64,000 nt of DNA from Fulvimonas sp. R45 (GCF_030504985.1 NZ_JASERU010000011.1:1-64000), one strand, 5' to 3'; positions 1-8,485 are shown, numbered from the stretch's first letter. Numbers and translations are program-made. Notes: generated by a model from the letters alone, not told the origin.

Positions 1-50
1 GCCAAGGCATCGGCCGCCTCCTCCGAACTGACCGATGCAAAGTCTGGATG

Positions 51-85
51 TGTCCACCATGTCCCCGAACACCTGTCCACCATGT
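51..85. repeat. Pair of 12-bp direct repeats, probable IS terminus
   Basis: TGTCCACCATGT occurs at 51-62 and again at 74-85, and each copy is followed two bases later by CCG. Spaced direct repeats of this kind are typical of the multiple terminal repeats of IS21- or IS481-like insertion sequences. I therefore read this as the end of an element whose body lies left of the window. The first ~50 bases give no recognisable transposase peptide. The identification is inference. Confidence 0.4.
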
Positions 86-98
86 GTCCGGGCTAAAC

Positions 99-184
99 AG
101 CAGGGGAGGGTCGGGGAGGGGTCACCCAACCTCGCGGCAAGCCGCCTACCCCCTCCCGGCCTCCCCCTGCGAGCAGGGGGAGGA
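99..184 (-). repeat. GC-rich intergenic repeat, family 1, copy 1
   Basis: An 86-bp element bounded by complementary CAGGGGAGGG and CTCCCCCTGC blocks. Its reverse complement matches the element at 16519-16620 almost base for base, including the internal run GGCCGGGAGGGGGTA and the later GGTGACCCCTCCCC. It lies directly downstream of the antitoxin gene and could act as its transcription stop. Confidence 0.75.
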
Positions 185-267
185 GCAAATCCTGAGCCCG
201 TCCGGGGAAAGGGAGAAAGCATCGCAGGCGGCGGTCTCGCGGAACGCGACCCCCGCCACGGTGCGGC

Positions 268-660
268 TCAGCCGCGCTGCGCGTCCAGGTACTGGCGCAC
301 CACGAACAGGTCGGCGACGTTGCCCGACAGCATGCGCTGCAGCGCCGAGCGTCCGCCGAACAGGGGCGCCGCGTTCGGCCTGCGCAGCCAGCCGTCGGCC
401 TGGGCGGGGTCGGGGAACAGGATCTGCAGGTCCTTCCAGATGCCGAGCAGGTAGCTGATGCGCTCCAGCGTGTCGCGGCCGAGGCTGCCTTCCTGCTGGC
501 GCTTCCACTTGTAGAACGTGGACTCGGGCGGGTCGCCGAGCAGCTTGCGCTGCTCGGTGATGCGCAGGCCCCAGAGCTCGGCGAGGCGGAAGAAGCCGCG
601 CAGGGCGGGACCGCCATAGGCACCGGCGGGAGACGCGGCGATCGACTGGTGGGCGGACAT
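268..660 (-). CDS. MbcA/ParS/Xre-type antitoxin, apparently orphan
   Basis: Predicted protein of 130 aa with the layout of the Xre/MbcA/ParS antitoxins (DUF2384 group). An N-terminal helix-turn-helix-like part contains the STFYKWK stretch. The C-terminal toxin-binding part contains ISYLLGIWKDLQIL, RPNAAPLFGGRSA and the ending LSGNVADLFVVRQYLDAQRG. Family members neutralise RES-domain toxins that consume NAD, and they bind their own promoter. The partner is normally encoded just downstream; here that space holds only a repeat and a probable IS end, so the toxin seems lost. The ATG at 660 was chosen because GGAG sits about 8 nt upstream; an earlier in-frame start at 693 lies inside an inverted repeat. 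Confidence 0.85.
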   Translation of the reverse strand: MSAHQSIAASPAGAYGGPALRGFFRLAELWGLRITEQRKLLGDPPESTFYKWKRQQEGSLGRDTLERISYLLGIWKDLQILFPDPAQADGWLRRPNAAPLFGGRSALQRMLSGNVADLFVVRQYLDAQRG

Positions 661-676
661 GGCACAAACTCCATGG

Positions 677-703
677 ATGAAGTTCATGGACATGTTACTT
701 CAT
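677..703. promoter_or_regulatory. Inverted repeat, putative antitoxin operator
   Basis: ATGAAGT (677-683) and ACTTCAT (697-703) form a 7-bp inverted repeat with a 13-bp spacer that itself contains CATGGACATG. It lies 16-43 bp upstream of the antitoxin start, where autoregulated antitoxin genes usually carry their operator. The surrounding stretch is clearly more AT-rich than its neighbours. The function is inferred. Confidence 0.45.
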
Positions 704-777
704 ATGTGCACTTCGAACCAGCGGCGGCGCACGCCCGTCGCGCCCCCATCGGACGGCGCCGGGTCGGCGCCTGACCG

Positions 778-2556
778 TCACTGCGCCTTGCCCCTGTCCC
801 GCGCGCAATCGCAGCCGAAGTCCGGCTCCGGGCCGCCCTCGGCGATGAAGCGGTCGATGCGCTGCTCCAGCACCGGCAGCGGCACCGAGCCGGTGGACAG
901 CACGGTGTCGTGGAAGGCGCGAATGTCGAACTTCGCACCCAGCGCCTTTTCCGCCTTGGCCCGCAGCTCGCGGATCTTGAGGTAGCCCAGCTCGTAGCTG
1001 TCGGCCTGGCCGGGCCAGCTGATGTAGCGGTCCACCTCGTTGGCGATCTCCAGCGTCGACAGCGCGGTGTTCTCGGTGAGGTAGTCGATCGCCTGCTGGC
1101 GGGTCCAGCCCAGGTGGTGGATGCCGGTATCCACCACCAGCCGGCAGGCGCGCCACATCTGGTAGGTGAGGAAGCCGAACTCCTGGTAGGGCGTCTTGTA
1201 GATGCCCATCTCGTTGCCGAGGAATTCGGAGTACAGGCCCCAGCCTTCACCGTAGGCGGAGATGTAGCCGTTGCGACGGAACGCCGGCTGGCCGCGGCTC
1301 TCGTCGGCCAGCTCCAGTTGCAACGAATGGCCGGGATAGGATTCGTGCAGGGTCAGCGCCGGCATGTTGAACAGCGCGCGCGACTTCAGGTCGTAGGTGT
1401 TGACCATGTATTCGCCGGCGCCGCCGCGGCCGGAGGTGTAGTACGGCGCGATGTCGGCCGGCACCGGCACGATGGCGAAGCGCTCGCGCGGCAGGTGGCC
1501 GAAGAACTTCGACATCTGGCCGTCCACTTCCTTGGCGACCCAGGCGGTCTTGTCGAGCAGTTCCTGCGGCGTCCTGGCGTAGAACCGCGGATCGGTGCGC
1601 AGGAAGTGCAGGAAATCGGCGAAGCTGCCCTTGAAGCCGGTCTGTTTCATGACCTCGAGCATCTGCGCGTGGATCTTCGCCACCTGCTCCAGGCCGATCC
1701 GGTGGATCTGGTCGGGCGAGAGGTCGAGCGTGGTGTATTCGCGGATCTGCTGGCGGTAGTAGGCCTTGCCGTCGGGCAGCGCCTCGGCGGCGAGGGTGGT
1801 GCGCGCCTGCGGCACGTATTCGTCGTCGAAGAACTTCAGCAGCTTCGCATAGGCCGGGATCACCTGCCCGGCGATGGCCTGGCGGGCCTGTACCTGCAGC
1901 TGCGCCGCCTCGTCCGCGGGGATGGTCGAGGGCAGGTGCCGGAACGGCTGGTAGAAGCTGCTCTGCGCGGGGTCCTTCAGGTCGGCCACCGCGGCGATCG
2001 ACTTGTCGCGGCCGTCCAGCACCGCGCGCGGCACGCTGAAGCCGCGCTTCAGGCCCAGCCGCATGTTGTCGATCTGCTGCTGGAAGTAGTGCGGGATCTG
2101 GCCCAGCCGGGCGAGGTACCTGCGGTAGTCCGCTGCGGTGCGCAGGCGGCTGCCGCCCAGCTCGTAGCCGATGTCGCTCCAGAACGCCGAATCGCTGTTG
2201 AACGGCATCTGCCACTGCTTGAACTGCTGGTCCGCGATGAAGTTGCGGATCTGCTCGCGGTAGACCGCGTAATCGACCTGGTCTTCCGGCGTGAGCTGCT
2301 TCACGTCGATGGCGTCGAGCCGCTGCATTACCGCGCGCCAGTAGTCGAGGCGCTCCTGCTGGCTGGCCGCGTCCACGTCGTCGAGGCGGCCGTTGTCGGG
2401 CTGCGACTCGCCGGAGGCGCTGATCCCGGCCTGGCCGGTGCGCCAGGCCCATTCCTGCTGGTAGATCGCGCGGAAGCGCTCGTCCACCGTGCCCGCCTGC
2501 GCGCAGGCGCTGACCACCAGGCCCGCCATCAGCAGGCCGCCCAGCCATCGGTTCAT
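778..2556 (-). CDS. DUF885 family lipoprotein, probable zinc metallopeptidase
   Basis: 592-aa protein of the DUF885 family. The N-terminus (MNRWLGGLLMAGLVVSACAQ) is a lipoprotein signal with a VSAC lipobox, so the product should be anchored in the periplasmic face of the envelope. HESYPGH at residues 404-410 followed downstream by a GEGWGLYSE segment resembles the zinc site of gluzincin-like peptidases; family members are thought to be peptidases but the substrate is not known. The ATG at 2556 is used because GGAGA lies 8 nt upstream and the lipoprotein signal begins there; the open frame upstream is repeat-derived. Transcribed alone. Confidence 0.85.
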   Translation of the reverse strand: MNRWLGGLLMAGLVVSACAQAGTVDERFRAIYQQEWAWRTGQAGISASGESQPDNGRLDDVDAASQQERLDYWRAVMQRLDAIDVKQLTPEDQVDYAVYREQIRNFIADQQFKQWQMPFNSDSAFWSDIGYELGGSRLRTAADYRRYLARLGQIPHYFQQQIDNMRLGLKRGFSVPRAVLDGRDKSIAAVADLKDPAQSSFYQPFRHLPSTIPADEAAQLQVQARQAIAGQVIPAYAKLLKFFDDEYVPQARTTLAAEALPDGKAYYRQQIREYTTLDLSPDQIHRIGLEQVAKIHAQMLEVMKQTGFKGSFADFLHFLRTDPRFYARTPQELLDKTAWVAKEVDGQMSKFFGHLPRERFAIVPVPADIAPYYTSGRGGAGEYMVNTYDLKSRALFNMPALTLHESYPGHSLQLELADESRGQPAFRRNGYISAYGEGWGLYSEFLGNEMGIYKTPYQEFGFLTYQMWRACRLVVDTGIHHLGWTRQQAIDYLTENTALSTLEIANEVDRYISWPGQADSYELGYLKIRELRAKAEKALGAKFDIRAFHDTVLSTGSVPLPVLEQRIDRFIAEGGPEPDFGCDCARDRGKAQ

Positions 2557-2654
2557 CGCATCGTCTCCACGGAGTGCACCCGCCGATGATCGCACCGAAC
2601 GCGGCGCGCACACCGTGCCGATGGATGGGCGGCCCTGCGAACTGGCCATACCTG

Positions 2655-2668
2655 CATATGCGCATATG
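2655..2668. promoter_or_regulatory. 14-bp perfect palindrome upstream of DUF885 gene
   Basis: CATATGCGCATATG is perfectly self-complementary and sits about 100 bp upstream of the peptidase start. It is an AT-rich island in GC-rich surroundings, so an operator or part of the promoter is plausible. No family of regulator is recognised. Confidence 0.3.
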
Positions 2669-2694
2669 TTCGATGGGCGATCGTTGGGCTGAAC

Positions 2695-2872
2695 CGTCAT
2701 CCCGGCGCAGGCCGGACAAGCGCGCAGTGCGCAGGACGCCCGCAGGGCGGCCCCGAAGGGGCGAGCGCAGCGAGTCATCCAGTCACGGCCACGCTCGATC
2801 AAGCCACACGGCTACTGGATGACCAGACCTTCGTCTGTTGATAAAGCGCCTCCGGCCTGCGCCGGAATGACG
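2695..2872. repeat. Intergenic element with 21-bp inverted termini (GTCATCCCGG type)
   Basis: CGTCATCCCGGCGCAGGCCGG at 2695-2715 is answered by its reverse complement with one mismatch at 2852-2872. Inside, GTCATCCAGT and ACTGGATGAC form a second inverted pair, so the element can fold into a nested cruciform. It fills most of the 360-bp gene-free gap between the WYL regulator and the peptidase. Related termini flank the composite at 27484-27720. Confidence 0.7.
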
Positions 2873-2916
2873 AGCCAAGGGCACGGTACCGATGCGAACC
2901 GCACGTGGAGAGACGC

Positions 2917-3621
2917 TTACTCCAGCCCGTCGTAGGAAACGCGCATGGCGCGCATGTAGGCGTCCAGGTCGCGGCCCGGGACCGGGGCGAAGCGCTCGCC
3001 GGTCTCGTCGATGGCGGCGATGCGGTCGGGGCGGAAGTTGCGGAAGTCGGCGCGCAGCCGGCACCACGCGCCCAGTGTCCACTTGCCGCCCCAGAACGCC
3101 AGGCACAGCGGCTCGATCTCGCGCAGGCTGGCACTGCCGCCCTCGTCGCGGTAGTCCAGCCGCAGCACGCGGCCGTCGCCGATGGCGGCATGCAGGCGGT
3201 CGATGCGCGCGGCGAACTCCGTGCTTTTCTCGTCGCGCCAGGTCGGCGCGTAGATGCGCGTGCGCGCGGCGCGCTCGCGCAGGTCCGGCGGCAGCACCGC
3301 CTCGATCTTCAGCAGCGCCGCCTGCGCCCCGGCGGCCAGCTTGTCGCCGGCGAAGGCGCGCACGAAGCGCGTGCCGACCACCAGCGATTCGAGCTCGTCG
3401 GCGGTGAACATCAGGGGTGGGATGTCCGAGCCCTTGCGCAGCACGTAGCCCACCCCGGCCTCGCCCTCGATCGGCACGCCGGAGAGCTGCAGGTCGGCCA
3501 CGTCGCGATAGACCGTGCGCAGCGACACGCCGAGGGTCTCCGCCAGGTTGCGCGCGGGCAGCGCGGTGCGGCGACCGCGCAGGGCGTGGATGATGAGGAA
3601 CAGGCGGTCGGCGCGGCGCAT
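2917..3621 (-). CDS. YafY-like helix-turn-helix regulator with WYL domain
   Basis: 234-aa transcription regulator. Residues 1-60 form a DeoR-type winged helix (LAETLGVSLRTVYRDVADL), followed by GEAGVGYVLRKG, typical of YafY-like proteins. Residues ~135-225 form the WYL domain with LRLDYRDEGG, REIEPLCLAFWGGKWTLGAWC and FRPDRI. WYL domains bind small ligands or nucleic acid and set the activity of the DNA-binding part. Target genes cannot be read from the sequence. In many proteobacteria such regulators sit beside glyoxalase or glutathione-related genes, and here the GST/GFA operon follows on the same strand, so it may control that operon (inference). Confidence 0.9.
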   Translation of the reverse strand: MRRADRLFLIIHALRGRRTALPARNLAETLGVSLRTVYRDVADLQLSGVPIEGEAGVGYVLRKGSDIPPLMFTADELESLVVGTRFVRAFAGDKLAAGAQAALLKIEAVLPPDLRERAARTRIYAPTWRDEKSTEFAARIDRLHAAIGDGRVLRLDYRDEGGSASLREIEPLCLAFWGGKWTLGAWCRLRADFRNFRPDRIAAIDETGERFAPVPGRDLDAYMRAMRVSYDGLE

Positions 3622-3721
3622 CCGCGCATGATGCCGCGAAGCGCGTCGCAGCGCCTGCGACGGAAGTCACCGCGGGATGGCCGGCGCATCGCGGCGGACC
3701 GGACGCGCCAGCCGTCCATGC

Positions 3722-4348
3722 TCAGCCCTGCTGCGTGGCGGCCAGCGCCGCATCGGCCGCCGCCGCGCGCTGCATCGCCGGGCGTGCGAGCACACGGTCG
3801 ATGTAGGCGCGGATCGCCGGGGTCTCCGGCACCAGTCCGAACTGCGTGGTCCAGTTCAGCGCACCGCCCCACAGCACGTCGACGGCGGTGAAACGCTCGC
3901 CCAGCAGATAGGGCCCCCGCGCCAGCTGGTCGGCCAGCGTTTTCAGCATGGTGTCGACGTCGCCGTAGGGGCAGGTCGAGGGCGGCGCCGGCTCGCGCTG
4001 CATCGACGTGTCGACCAGCGCCGGCTCGAAGCAGGAGCCGTAGAACACCATCCAGCGCAGGTACGGCCCGCGCAGCGGATCGCCGATCGGCGGCGCCAGG
4101 CCGCTGTCCGGGAACAGGTCGGCGAGGTAGAGGAACACCGCCGGCTGTTCGGTGACCAGCGCGTCGCCATGCAGGATCGCCGGCACCTTGCCCATCGGGT
4201 TGACCGCGAGGTATCCGGGCTGGCGCTGCGTGCCGGCCTTGAGGTCCAGCACGTGCAGCTCGTAGTCCGCGCCCAGCTCCTCGAGCAGCGCGCGGGTGCC
4301 GCCGGAGCGGCTGTTGGGGGCATGGAAGAAGACGAGGCGCGGGTTCAT
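3722..4348 (-). CDS. Glutathione S-transferase family protein
   Basis: 208-aa soluble GST. The N-terminal thioredoxin-like half contains the start [21 protein letters not shown] with a Ser in the catalytic position, [10 protein letters not shown] with the cis-Pro that contacts glutathione, and [12 protein letters not shown]. The helical C-terminal half begins near residue 90 and carries [17 protein letters not shown], the usual N-cap region. The substrate is unknown. The start has AGGAG 7 nt upstream. It is the last gene of a four-gene minus-strand operon with a DJ-1-like protein, a small protein and a GFA-type protein, all suggesting handling of reactive or glutathione-conjugated compounds. 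Confidence 0.92.
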   Translation of the reverse strand: MNPRLVFFHAPNSRSGGTRALLEELGADYELHVLDLKAGTQRQPGYLAVNPMGKVPAILHGDALVTEQPAVFLYLADLFPDSGLAPPIGDPLRGPYLRWMVFYGSCFEPALVDTSMQREPAPPSTCPYGDVDTMLKTLADQLARGPYLLGERFTAVDVLWGGALNWTTQFGLVPETPAIRAYIDRVLARPAMQRAAAADAALAATQQG

Positions 4349-4373
4349 CGCTTGCTCCTGGGGCGGGGTGGAA

Positions 4374-4781
4374 TCAGAGGTGCCGCGTCTCGGCGGGCGG
4401 GTTCATCCAGTTGTCGTGCAGGCCGTCGAAGTAGCGCACGGGCCCCTGCAGCATTTCCGGCACGTCGGCATCGTCCAGGCAGGCCACGTTGATCGTGACG
4501 AACTTGCCGCCTGCCTCGGGAATGTCGCCGCGGGTGAAGGCATGGATGCCGCAACGCGTGCAGAACCTGTGTGCCACGCTGTGCGTATTGAACTGGTACG
4601 CGCCGAGCACGTCCTCGTCGGTGAGCAGGCGGAAGGCCTCGGGCTTGACGTGCTTGCCCCACAACCGCGTCTTGGCGCAGTACGAGCAGTTGCACTTGCC
4701 CGTGCCTTCGGCGAAATCGATGTCGGCCTCGAAGCGCATCGCGCCGCAGTGGCAGCTGCCGTGGTAGGTCTTCGTGTTCAT
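4374..4781 (-). CDS. GFA-family (CENP-V/GFA domain) zinc protein
   Basis: 135-aa protein of the GFA family, named after the glutathione-dependent formaldehyde-activating enzyme. The zinc ligands are visible as CHCGAMRF near the N-terminus, [10 protein letters not shown] around residue 30 and [10 protein letters not shown] around residue 75. Whether members truly catalyse formaldehyde-glutathione adduct formation is disputed, so the family name is safer than the enzyme name. The start codon overlaps the stop of the preceding 60-aa gene (ATGA arrangement) and has GGAAG upstream, so translation is probably coupled. The glutathione S-transferase follows after 25 nt. Confidence 0.92.
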   Translation of the reverse strand: MNTKTYHGSCHCGAMRFEADIDFAEGTGKCNCSYCAKTRLWGKHVKPEAFRLLTDEDVLGAYQFNTHSVAHRFCTRCGIHAFTRGDIPEAGGKFVTINVACLDDADVPEMLQGPVRYFDGLHDNWMNPPAETRHL

Positions 4782-4960
4782 GGTTTGCTTCCGGTGCGTG
4801 GGGAGTGCATCAGCGCGACGAGCGCCACCAGCAAGCCGCGGCGCGGCGGTCGCGCCGGCGTGGCGGCGGGTTTCGGCAAGCGGTACTGGCCGTCGAGCAG
4901 CAGGCCGTTGAGGTACAGCGGGCGATACGCCATCAGGGCGCGGTTCAGGGCGGGACGCAT
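4778..4960 (-). CDS. 60-aa protein of unknown function
   Basis: Short protein (60 aa), basic and proline-rich in the middle with a hydrophobic stretch [10 protein letters not shown] near the C-terminus. No family is recognised. It is called because a strong GGAGG ribosome binding site lies 9 nt upstream of its ATG, it begins 19 nt after the DJ-1-like gene, and its TGA overlaps the ATG of the GFA gene. Tight packing on both sides argues for a real gene or at least a translated coupling peptide. Confidence 0.6.
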   Translation of the reverse strand: MRPALNRALMAYRPLYLNGLLLDGQYRLPKPAATPARPPRRGLLVALVALMHSPRTGSKP

Positions 4961-4979
4961 GCGGTGTTTCCTCCGATCC

Positions 4980-5585
4980 TCAAGCCGCCTCGGCTTCGCC
5001 GGCCACCCAGGGCGGCAGCGCGTGCTTGAACAGGCGGTACCAGTCCTCGCGTTCGGCGGGGCTGTACAGGTCGAGCGTGCGGATCACCTCGCGCGCGAAC
5101 TCCACGCTGCCGAGGTGGCTGGCGGTGATGGTGCCGCCGTCGCTGACCGCCAGCAGGTTGGCGTCGTACTGCTCGGCGCCGGCGTAGCCGGGCACCCGGC
5201 TGGCGATGTGTCCGGGCCAGTTGCCGGTGTGGCGGCGGTCGTCGAGCAGGCCGGCGCGGGCCAATGCCAGCACGCCGCTGTCGATGCCGGCCACCACCGC
5301 GCCGGCCGCATGCAGGTGGCGAAGCGCCGCCACCGCCGGCTCGCCTTCGCCGCGCTGCCACAGGTGGCCGCCGGGCACGATCAGCAGGGCGGCGCGCCGG
5401 AAATCCAGCTCGGCCAGCGCCAGCTCGGGCCGCACCGCAAGGCCGCCCATCGACACCACCGGCGCCAGGGTGAAGCCCACCGTGCGCACCCGCCAGTCGC
5501 CTGGGCGGCGCACCTCGCACAGCGCCAGCGCCGCCTGCCAGTCGGCGAAGCCGTCGAAGACCAGGAAATAGACCGTGTCGCGCAT
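4980..5585 (-). CDS. DJ-1/PfpI (GATase1-like) domain protein lacking the usual Cys
   Basis: 201-aa single-domain protein of the DJ-1/PfpI superfamily, starting [22 protein letters not shown]. The nucleophile elbow reads [19 protein letters not shown], with Asp where most relatives have Cys; the same change is known from the sensor domains of GlxA-type AraC regulators such as those for choline-related compounds. It has no attached helix-turn-helix. So a sensing or structural role is more likely than protease or glyoxalase activity (inference). First gene of the operon continuing into the 60-aa gene, GFA and GST; divergent from fbp with about 200 bp between. Confidence 0.87.
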   Translation of the reverse strand: MRDTVYFLVFDGFADWQAALALCEVRRPGDWRVRTVGFTLAPVVSMGGLAVRPELALAELDFRRAALLIVPGGHLWQRGEGEPAVAALRHLHAAGAVVAGIDSGVLALARAGLLDDRRHTGNWPGHIASRVPGYAGAEQYDANLLAVSDGGTITASHLGSVEFAREVIRTLDLYSPAEREDWYRLFKHALPPWVAGEAEAA

Positions 5586-5786
5586 GTCGCTCCCTCCGTG
5601 ATGGGTGCCTTGGGATCGCCCGTGCCGCCGCCGGGACGGTGGACGGGAACACGACGATCCGGGCTGCCCGGTTGCGACATATCCTGCGCACCCGCTGCTG
5701 CCAGCGTGCTGTCAGCAGCGGCCCGGCCGCTGGCGCCGGGCGGCCGGAGCCGGGACAATGCGCGCTTCCCCCGCCATGGATTCGAC

Positions 5787-6809
5787 ATGAAGCCCGTCTC
5801 GCTGATCCAGTTCCTGATCGAGGAACGCCGCGCCGGCCACATCAACGCCGAGCTGTCCCTGCTGATCGAGGTGGTGGCGCGCGCCTGCAAGCGCATCGCG
5901 GTGGCGGTGAACAAGGGCGCGCTGGGCGGCGTGCTGGGCAACGCCGGCACCGACAACGTGCAGGGCGAGGCGCAGAAGAAGCTGGACGTGATCTCCAACG
6001 AGATCCTGCTGGAGGCGAACGCCTGGGGCGGCCACCTCGCCGCCTGCGCATCGGAGGAAATGGAAGATCCGCAGCCGATCCCCGACATGTACCCGAAGGG
6101 CCAGCACCTGCTGCTGTTCGATCCGCTGGACGGCAGCTCCAACATCGACGTGAACGTATCGGTGGGCACCATCTTCTCGGTGCTGCGCTGCCCCGACGAC
6201 GTGGTCGAGCCGAAGGCCGAGCACTTCCTGCAGCCGGGCACCACCCAGCTCGCCGCCGGCTACGTGGTGTACGGGCCGGCCACCGTGCTGGTGCTGACCT
6301 TCGGCCACGGCACGCACGAGTTCACGCTGGACCGCGAAGTGGGCAGCTTCGTGCTGAGCCGGCGCGACCTGCGCATCCCGGAGCAGACCGCCGAGTTCGC
6401 CATCAACATGTCGAACCAGCGCCACTGGGAAGCGCCGATGCAGCGCTACGTCGGCGAACTGCTGGCCGGGAAGGACGGCCCGCGCGGCAAGGACTTCAAC
6501 ATGCGCTGGGTGGCCTCGATGGTGGCCGACGTGCACCGCATCCTCACCCGCGGCGGCGTGTTCTTCTACCCGATGGACGCCAAGATCGCGGCCAAGGGCG
6601 GCACCGGCAAGCTGCGCCTGATGTACGAGGCCAACCCGATGGCCTTCATCGTGGAGCAGGCCGGCGGCGCCGCCACCACCGGCCGCGCGCGCATCCTCGA
6701 CGTGCAACCCGCCGCGCTGCACCAGCGCGTGCCGGTGTTCCTGGGCTCCAGGCAGGAGATCGAGCTGGCCACGCGCTACCACGTCGAGGCGGACGAGGCG
6801 CAGGGCTGA
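5787..6809 (+). CDS. fbp: Fructose-1,6-bisphosphatase class 1
   Basis: 340-aa cytosolic enzyme that hydrolyses fructose 1,6-bisphosphate to fructose 6-phosphate in gluconeogenesis. The metal-binding motif [13 protein letters not shown] (around residue 115), [22 protein letters not shown] upstream of it, and the C-terminal [21 protein letters not shown] are all class I signatures. Length is normal for the family (about 335). The ATG at 5787 fits the family N-terminus ([10 protein letters not shown]); the longer open frame upstream is antisense to other genes. The ~200-bp leader shared with the DJ-1 operon contains a 9-bp-stem hairpin (5692-5700 with 5713-5721). Confidence 0.95.
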   Translation: MKPVSLIQFLIEERRAGHINAELSLLIEVVARACKRIAVAVNKGALGGVLGNAGTDNVQGEAQKKLDVISNEILLEANAWGGHLAACASEEMEDPQPIPDMYPKGQHLLLFDPLDGSSNIDVNVSVGTIFSVLRCPDDVVEPKAEHFLQPGTTQLAAGYVVYGPATVLVLTFGHGTHEFTLDREVGSFVLSRRDLRIPEQTAEFAINMSNQRHWEAPMQRYVGELLAGKDGPRGKDFNMRWVASMVADVHRILTRGGVFFYPMDAKIAAKGGTGKLRLMYEANPMAFIVEQAGGAATTGRARILDVQPAALHQRVPVFLGSRQEIELATRYHVEADEAQG

Positions 6810-6816
6810 ACGATTT

Positions 6817-6936
6817 CTTCCTCTCCCATTGGGGAGGATCGAGGTGAGGGGCGGGTGCTCGCGGGAAAGCTTCGTATGTGAGGTGGTCGCGAGCGTGTCC
6901 CCTCACCCCGGCCCTCTCCCCGGAGGGGAGAGGGAG
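6817..6936 (+). repeat. Intergenic repeat family 2, full copy
   Basis: A 120-bp element beginning with CTCTCCCATTGGGGAGG and ending with CCCTCTCCCCGGAGGGGAGAGGGA, with GAGGTGAGGGGCGGGTGCT inside. The same order of blocks recurs at 24588-24724 and, as a half copy, at 29545-29584. It lies between the convergent fbp and oxygenase genes and each end can form a hairpin, so it may serve as a bidirectional terminator. Confidence 0.75.
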
Positions 6937-6941
6937 ATGGT

Positions 6942-7805
6942 TCATGCGGTGCCGTAGCGCCGCTGGCGCATCCACTTGGTGACGATCCACTTTTCCCCGC
7001 GTAGCACCGGCGCGCCGCCGTGCAGGGTAAGAGCGTCGAGCTGACCGCGGCCGTTGGCGTATTCGAAATAGACGGCCGAACCCTTCTTCGGCAGCACCGA
7101 CAGGCCCAGTTCCGGGAAGATGGTGGCGCCGCCCTCGTCCACCGCGTTGAGGTACATCACCAGGGTCGAGACGCGCTGGCCGCCGACGGTCATCTGCGAG
7201 GCGCTGCCCGGATCGTTCGGCGGGAAGAAGTCGAAGTGCGGCTTGTACTCGCCGCCCGGGCCGTAGTGCAGCACCTGCAGCCCTTCGCCGTGCTCCACCG
7301 GCAAGCCCATCAGCGCACTGACGCGCCGGTCCAGCCGCGCGATGAAGTCGTCGGCGTTGATCTCGAAGAAGGTGCCTTCGCTGCTGCGGTCGGCGATGGC
7401 CTCGTGCCTGCCGGTGGCCGGATCGACGATGGTGGAGCGCCTGAGCTTGGCCGCAGCACGGCGGACCAGTTCGTCGCACTCCTCGGCGCCAAGCACGTCG
7501 TCGAGCACGGCGATCACCGGCCGCTCCACTCGCAGCGCCACCTTCACCTCGCGGTCGGCGGCGCGGATGCGGTTGCCGGCGGGCAGGCGCGGCGTTTCGT
7601 AGGCATAGCCGTCCGTTCGCGGCGCCGATGCGGCGGCCGGCGCCGCCAGGCCGGCGAGCATGCCCTGCACCGCGGCGCTGGCGAAGGCGGGGTCGAAGCG
7701 GTTGCGCACCATGTCGTCCACCAGCGACTGCACGGCGCAGCCGCGCGCCAGGTTGTCGCGGATCCAGGTGCGCCATTCCGGCGTCAGCTGGGTGATCGTC
7801 TGCAT
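6942..7805 (-). CDS. 2-oxoglutarate/Fe(II) oxygenase, prolyl 4-hydroxylase type
   Basis: 287-aa protein with a C-terminal P4Hc domain. The iron site is visible as HFD in LHYGPGGEYKPHFDFF and the distal His in LTLHGGAPVLRGEKWIVTKW, where the following Lys is the expected 2-oxoglutarate ligand. The first ~90 residues form a helical N-terminal region (LTPEWRTWIRDNLARG...) seen in bacterial homologues. Family members hydroxylate prolines in proteins or small molecules; the substrate here is not apparent. The ATG at 7805 is chosen because the sequence begins to look like the family there and GGGGAG precedes it, although only 4 nt away; the open frame to 7871 would overlap a perfect palindrome. Confidence 0.9.
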   Translation of the reverse strand: MQTITQLTPEWRTWIRDNLARGCAVQSLVDDMVRNRFDPAFASAAVQGMLAGLAAPAAASAPRTDGYAYETPRLPAGNRIRAADREVKVALRVERPVIAVLDDVLGAEECDELVRRAAAKLRRSTIVDPATGRHEAIADRSSEGTFFEINADDFIARLDRRVSALMGLPVEHGEGLQVLHYGPGGEYKPHFDFFPPNDPGSASQMTVGGQRVSTLVMYLNAVDEGGATIFPELGLSVLPKKGSAVYFEYANGRGQLDALTLHGGAPVLRGEKWIVTKWMRQRRYGTA

Positions 7806-7855
7806 CGCGCTCCCCATGCGGGCCGGCGATGCCGGCACGCCGGTGTAGCGCGGGC

Positions 7856-7871
7856 TTGACAACGTTGTCAA
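7856..7871. promoter_or_regulatory. 16-bp perfect palindrome, LacI/GalR-like operator
   Basis: TTGACAACGTTGTCAA is a perfect palindrome with the central CG step typical of LacI/GalR-family operators. It is 51 bp upstream of the oxygenase ATG and 31 bp from the end of the GNAT gene. Regulation of the oxygenase by a LacI-type repressor encoded elsewhere is an inference from the shape of the site. Confidence 0.55.
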
Positions 7872-7902
7872 CTGGCGCCGTCCCGAAATGCGACCAGGAC
7901 CG

Positions 7903-8481
7903 TCATGGCGCCAGCGCGCGGCTCATGTGCAGGTGGCGCCGGCCGGCCAGCCGGCATTCGCCATCCACTGCGAAGCCCAGCTGCTGGTACAGCCGTTTCA
8001 CGCCGGGCTTGGCCTCGTCCACCAGCAGGCCGGCGCGCGCGTGTCCCGCCGCGCGCGCCTGCGCGCAGACCGCCTCGACCAGCCGCGCGGCATGGCCACG
8101 CCCGCGCTGCGCCGGCGTCACCGCCAGCGCGTCGAGGTAGAACTCGTCCGGCCGGCTTTCCGGCACGTGGCGAAGCGAGCGGGACGGCTGGCGCGCACGC
8201 ACCCGCGCCAATGCGGCCGAGGCCAGCGCGGCCTCGTCGCGGCCGGGGTAGGCGAGGATCGCGGCGGCGATGCCCTGGTCCGTCTCCAGCACGTATGTGT
8301 GCTCGTGGCTGTAGCGGTGGCCGCGTGCCACGAACAGCTCGCGGAACAGCGGCACCGCGTCGCGCCAGTCGTCGACGCCGGCCAGCTCGCGCGCCAGGTG
8401 GTCCTGCGCCTCGACCAGCAGCGGCACCACCGCGTCGGCGTCGCCGGCGACGGCCGGGCGCAGTTGGACGCCGCCCGTCAT
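7903..8481 (-). CDS. GNAT family N-acetyltransferase
   Basis: 192-aa acetyltransferase of the GNAT fold. The acetyl-CoA motif A is YLDALAVTPAQRGRGHAARLVEAV, with the Q/RxxGxG-type loop RGRGHA, and motif B contains VKRLYQQLGFAV. An N-terminal RPAVAGDADAVVPLLVEA segment is the usual start of this family. The substrate cannot be told. Its ATG lies 4 nt after the stop of the oligopeptidase A gene, so the two are almost certainly cotranscribed. Confidence 0.9.
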   Translation of the reverse strand: MTGGVQLRPAVAGDADAVVPLLVEAQDHLARELAGVDDWRDAVPLFRELFVARGHRYSHEHTYVLETDQGIAAAILAYPGRDEAALASAALARVRARQPSRSLRHVPESRPDEFYLDALAVTPAQRGRGHAARLVEAVCAQARAAGHARAGLLVDEAKPGVKRLYQQLGFAVDGECRLAGRRHLHMSRALAP

Positions 8482-8485
8482 CGCC

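Noticed and set aside
35-458. Plus-strand open frames over the first 450 bp
   Set aside because: They cover repeat DNA and the antisense of the antitoxin gene.
2557-2802. N-terminal extension of the DUF885 protein
   Set aside because: The extra residues come from repeat DNA and would hide a clear lipoprotein signal that starts at 2556 with its own ribosome binding site.
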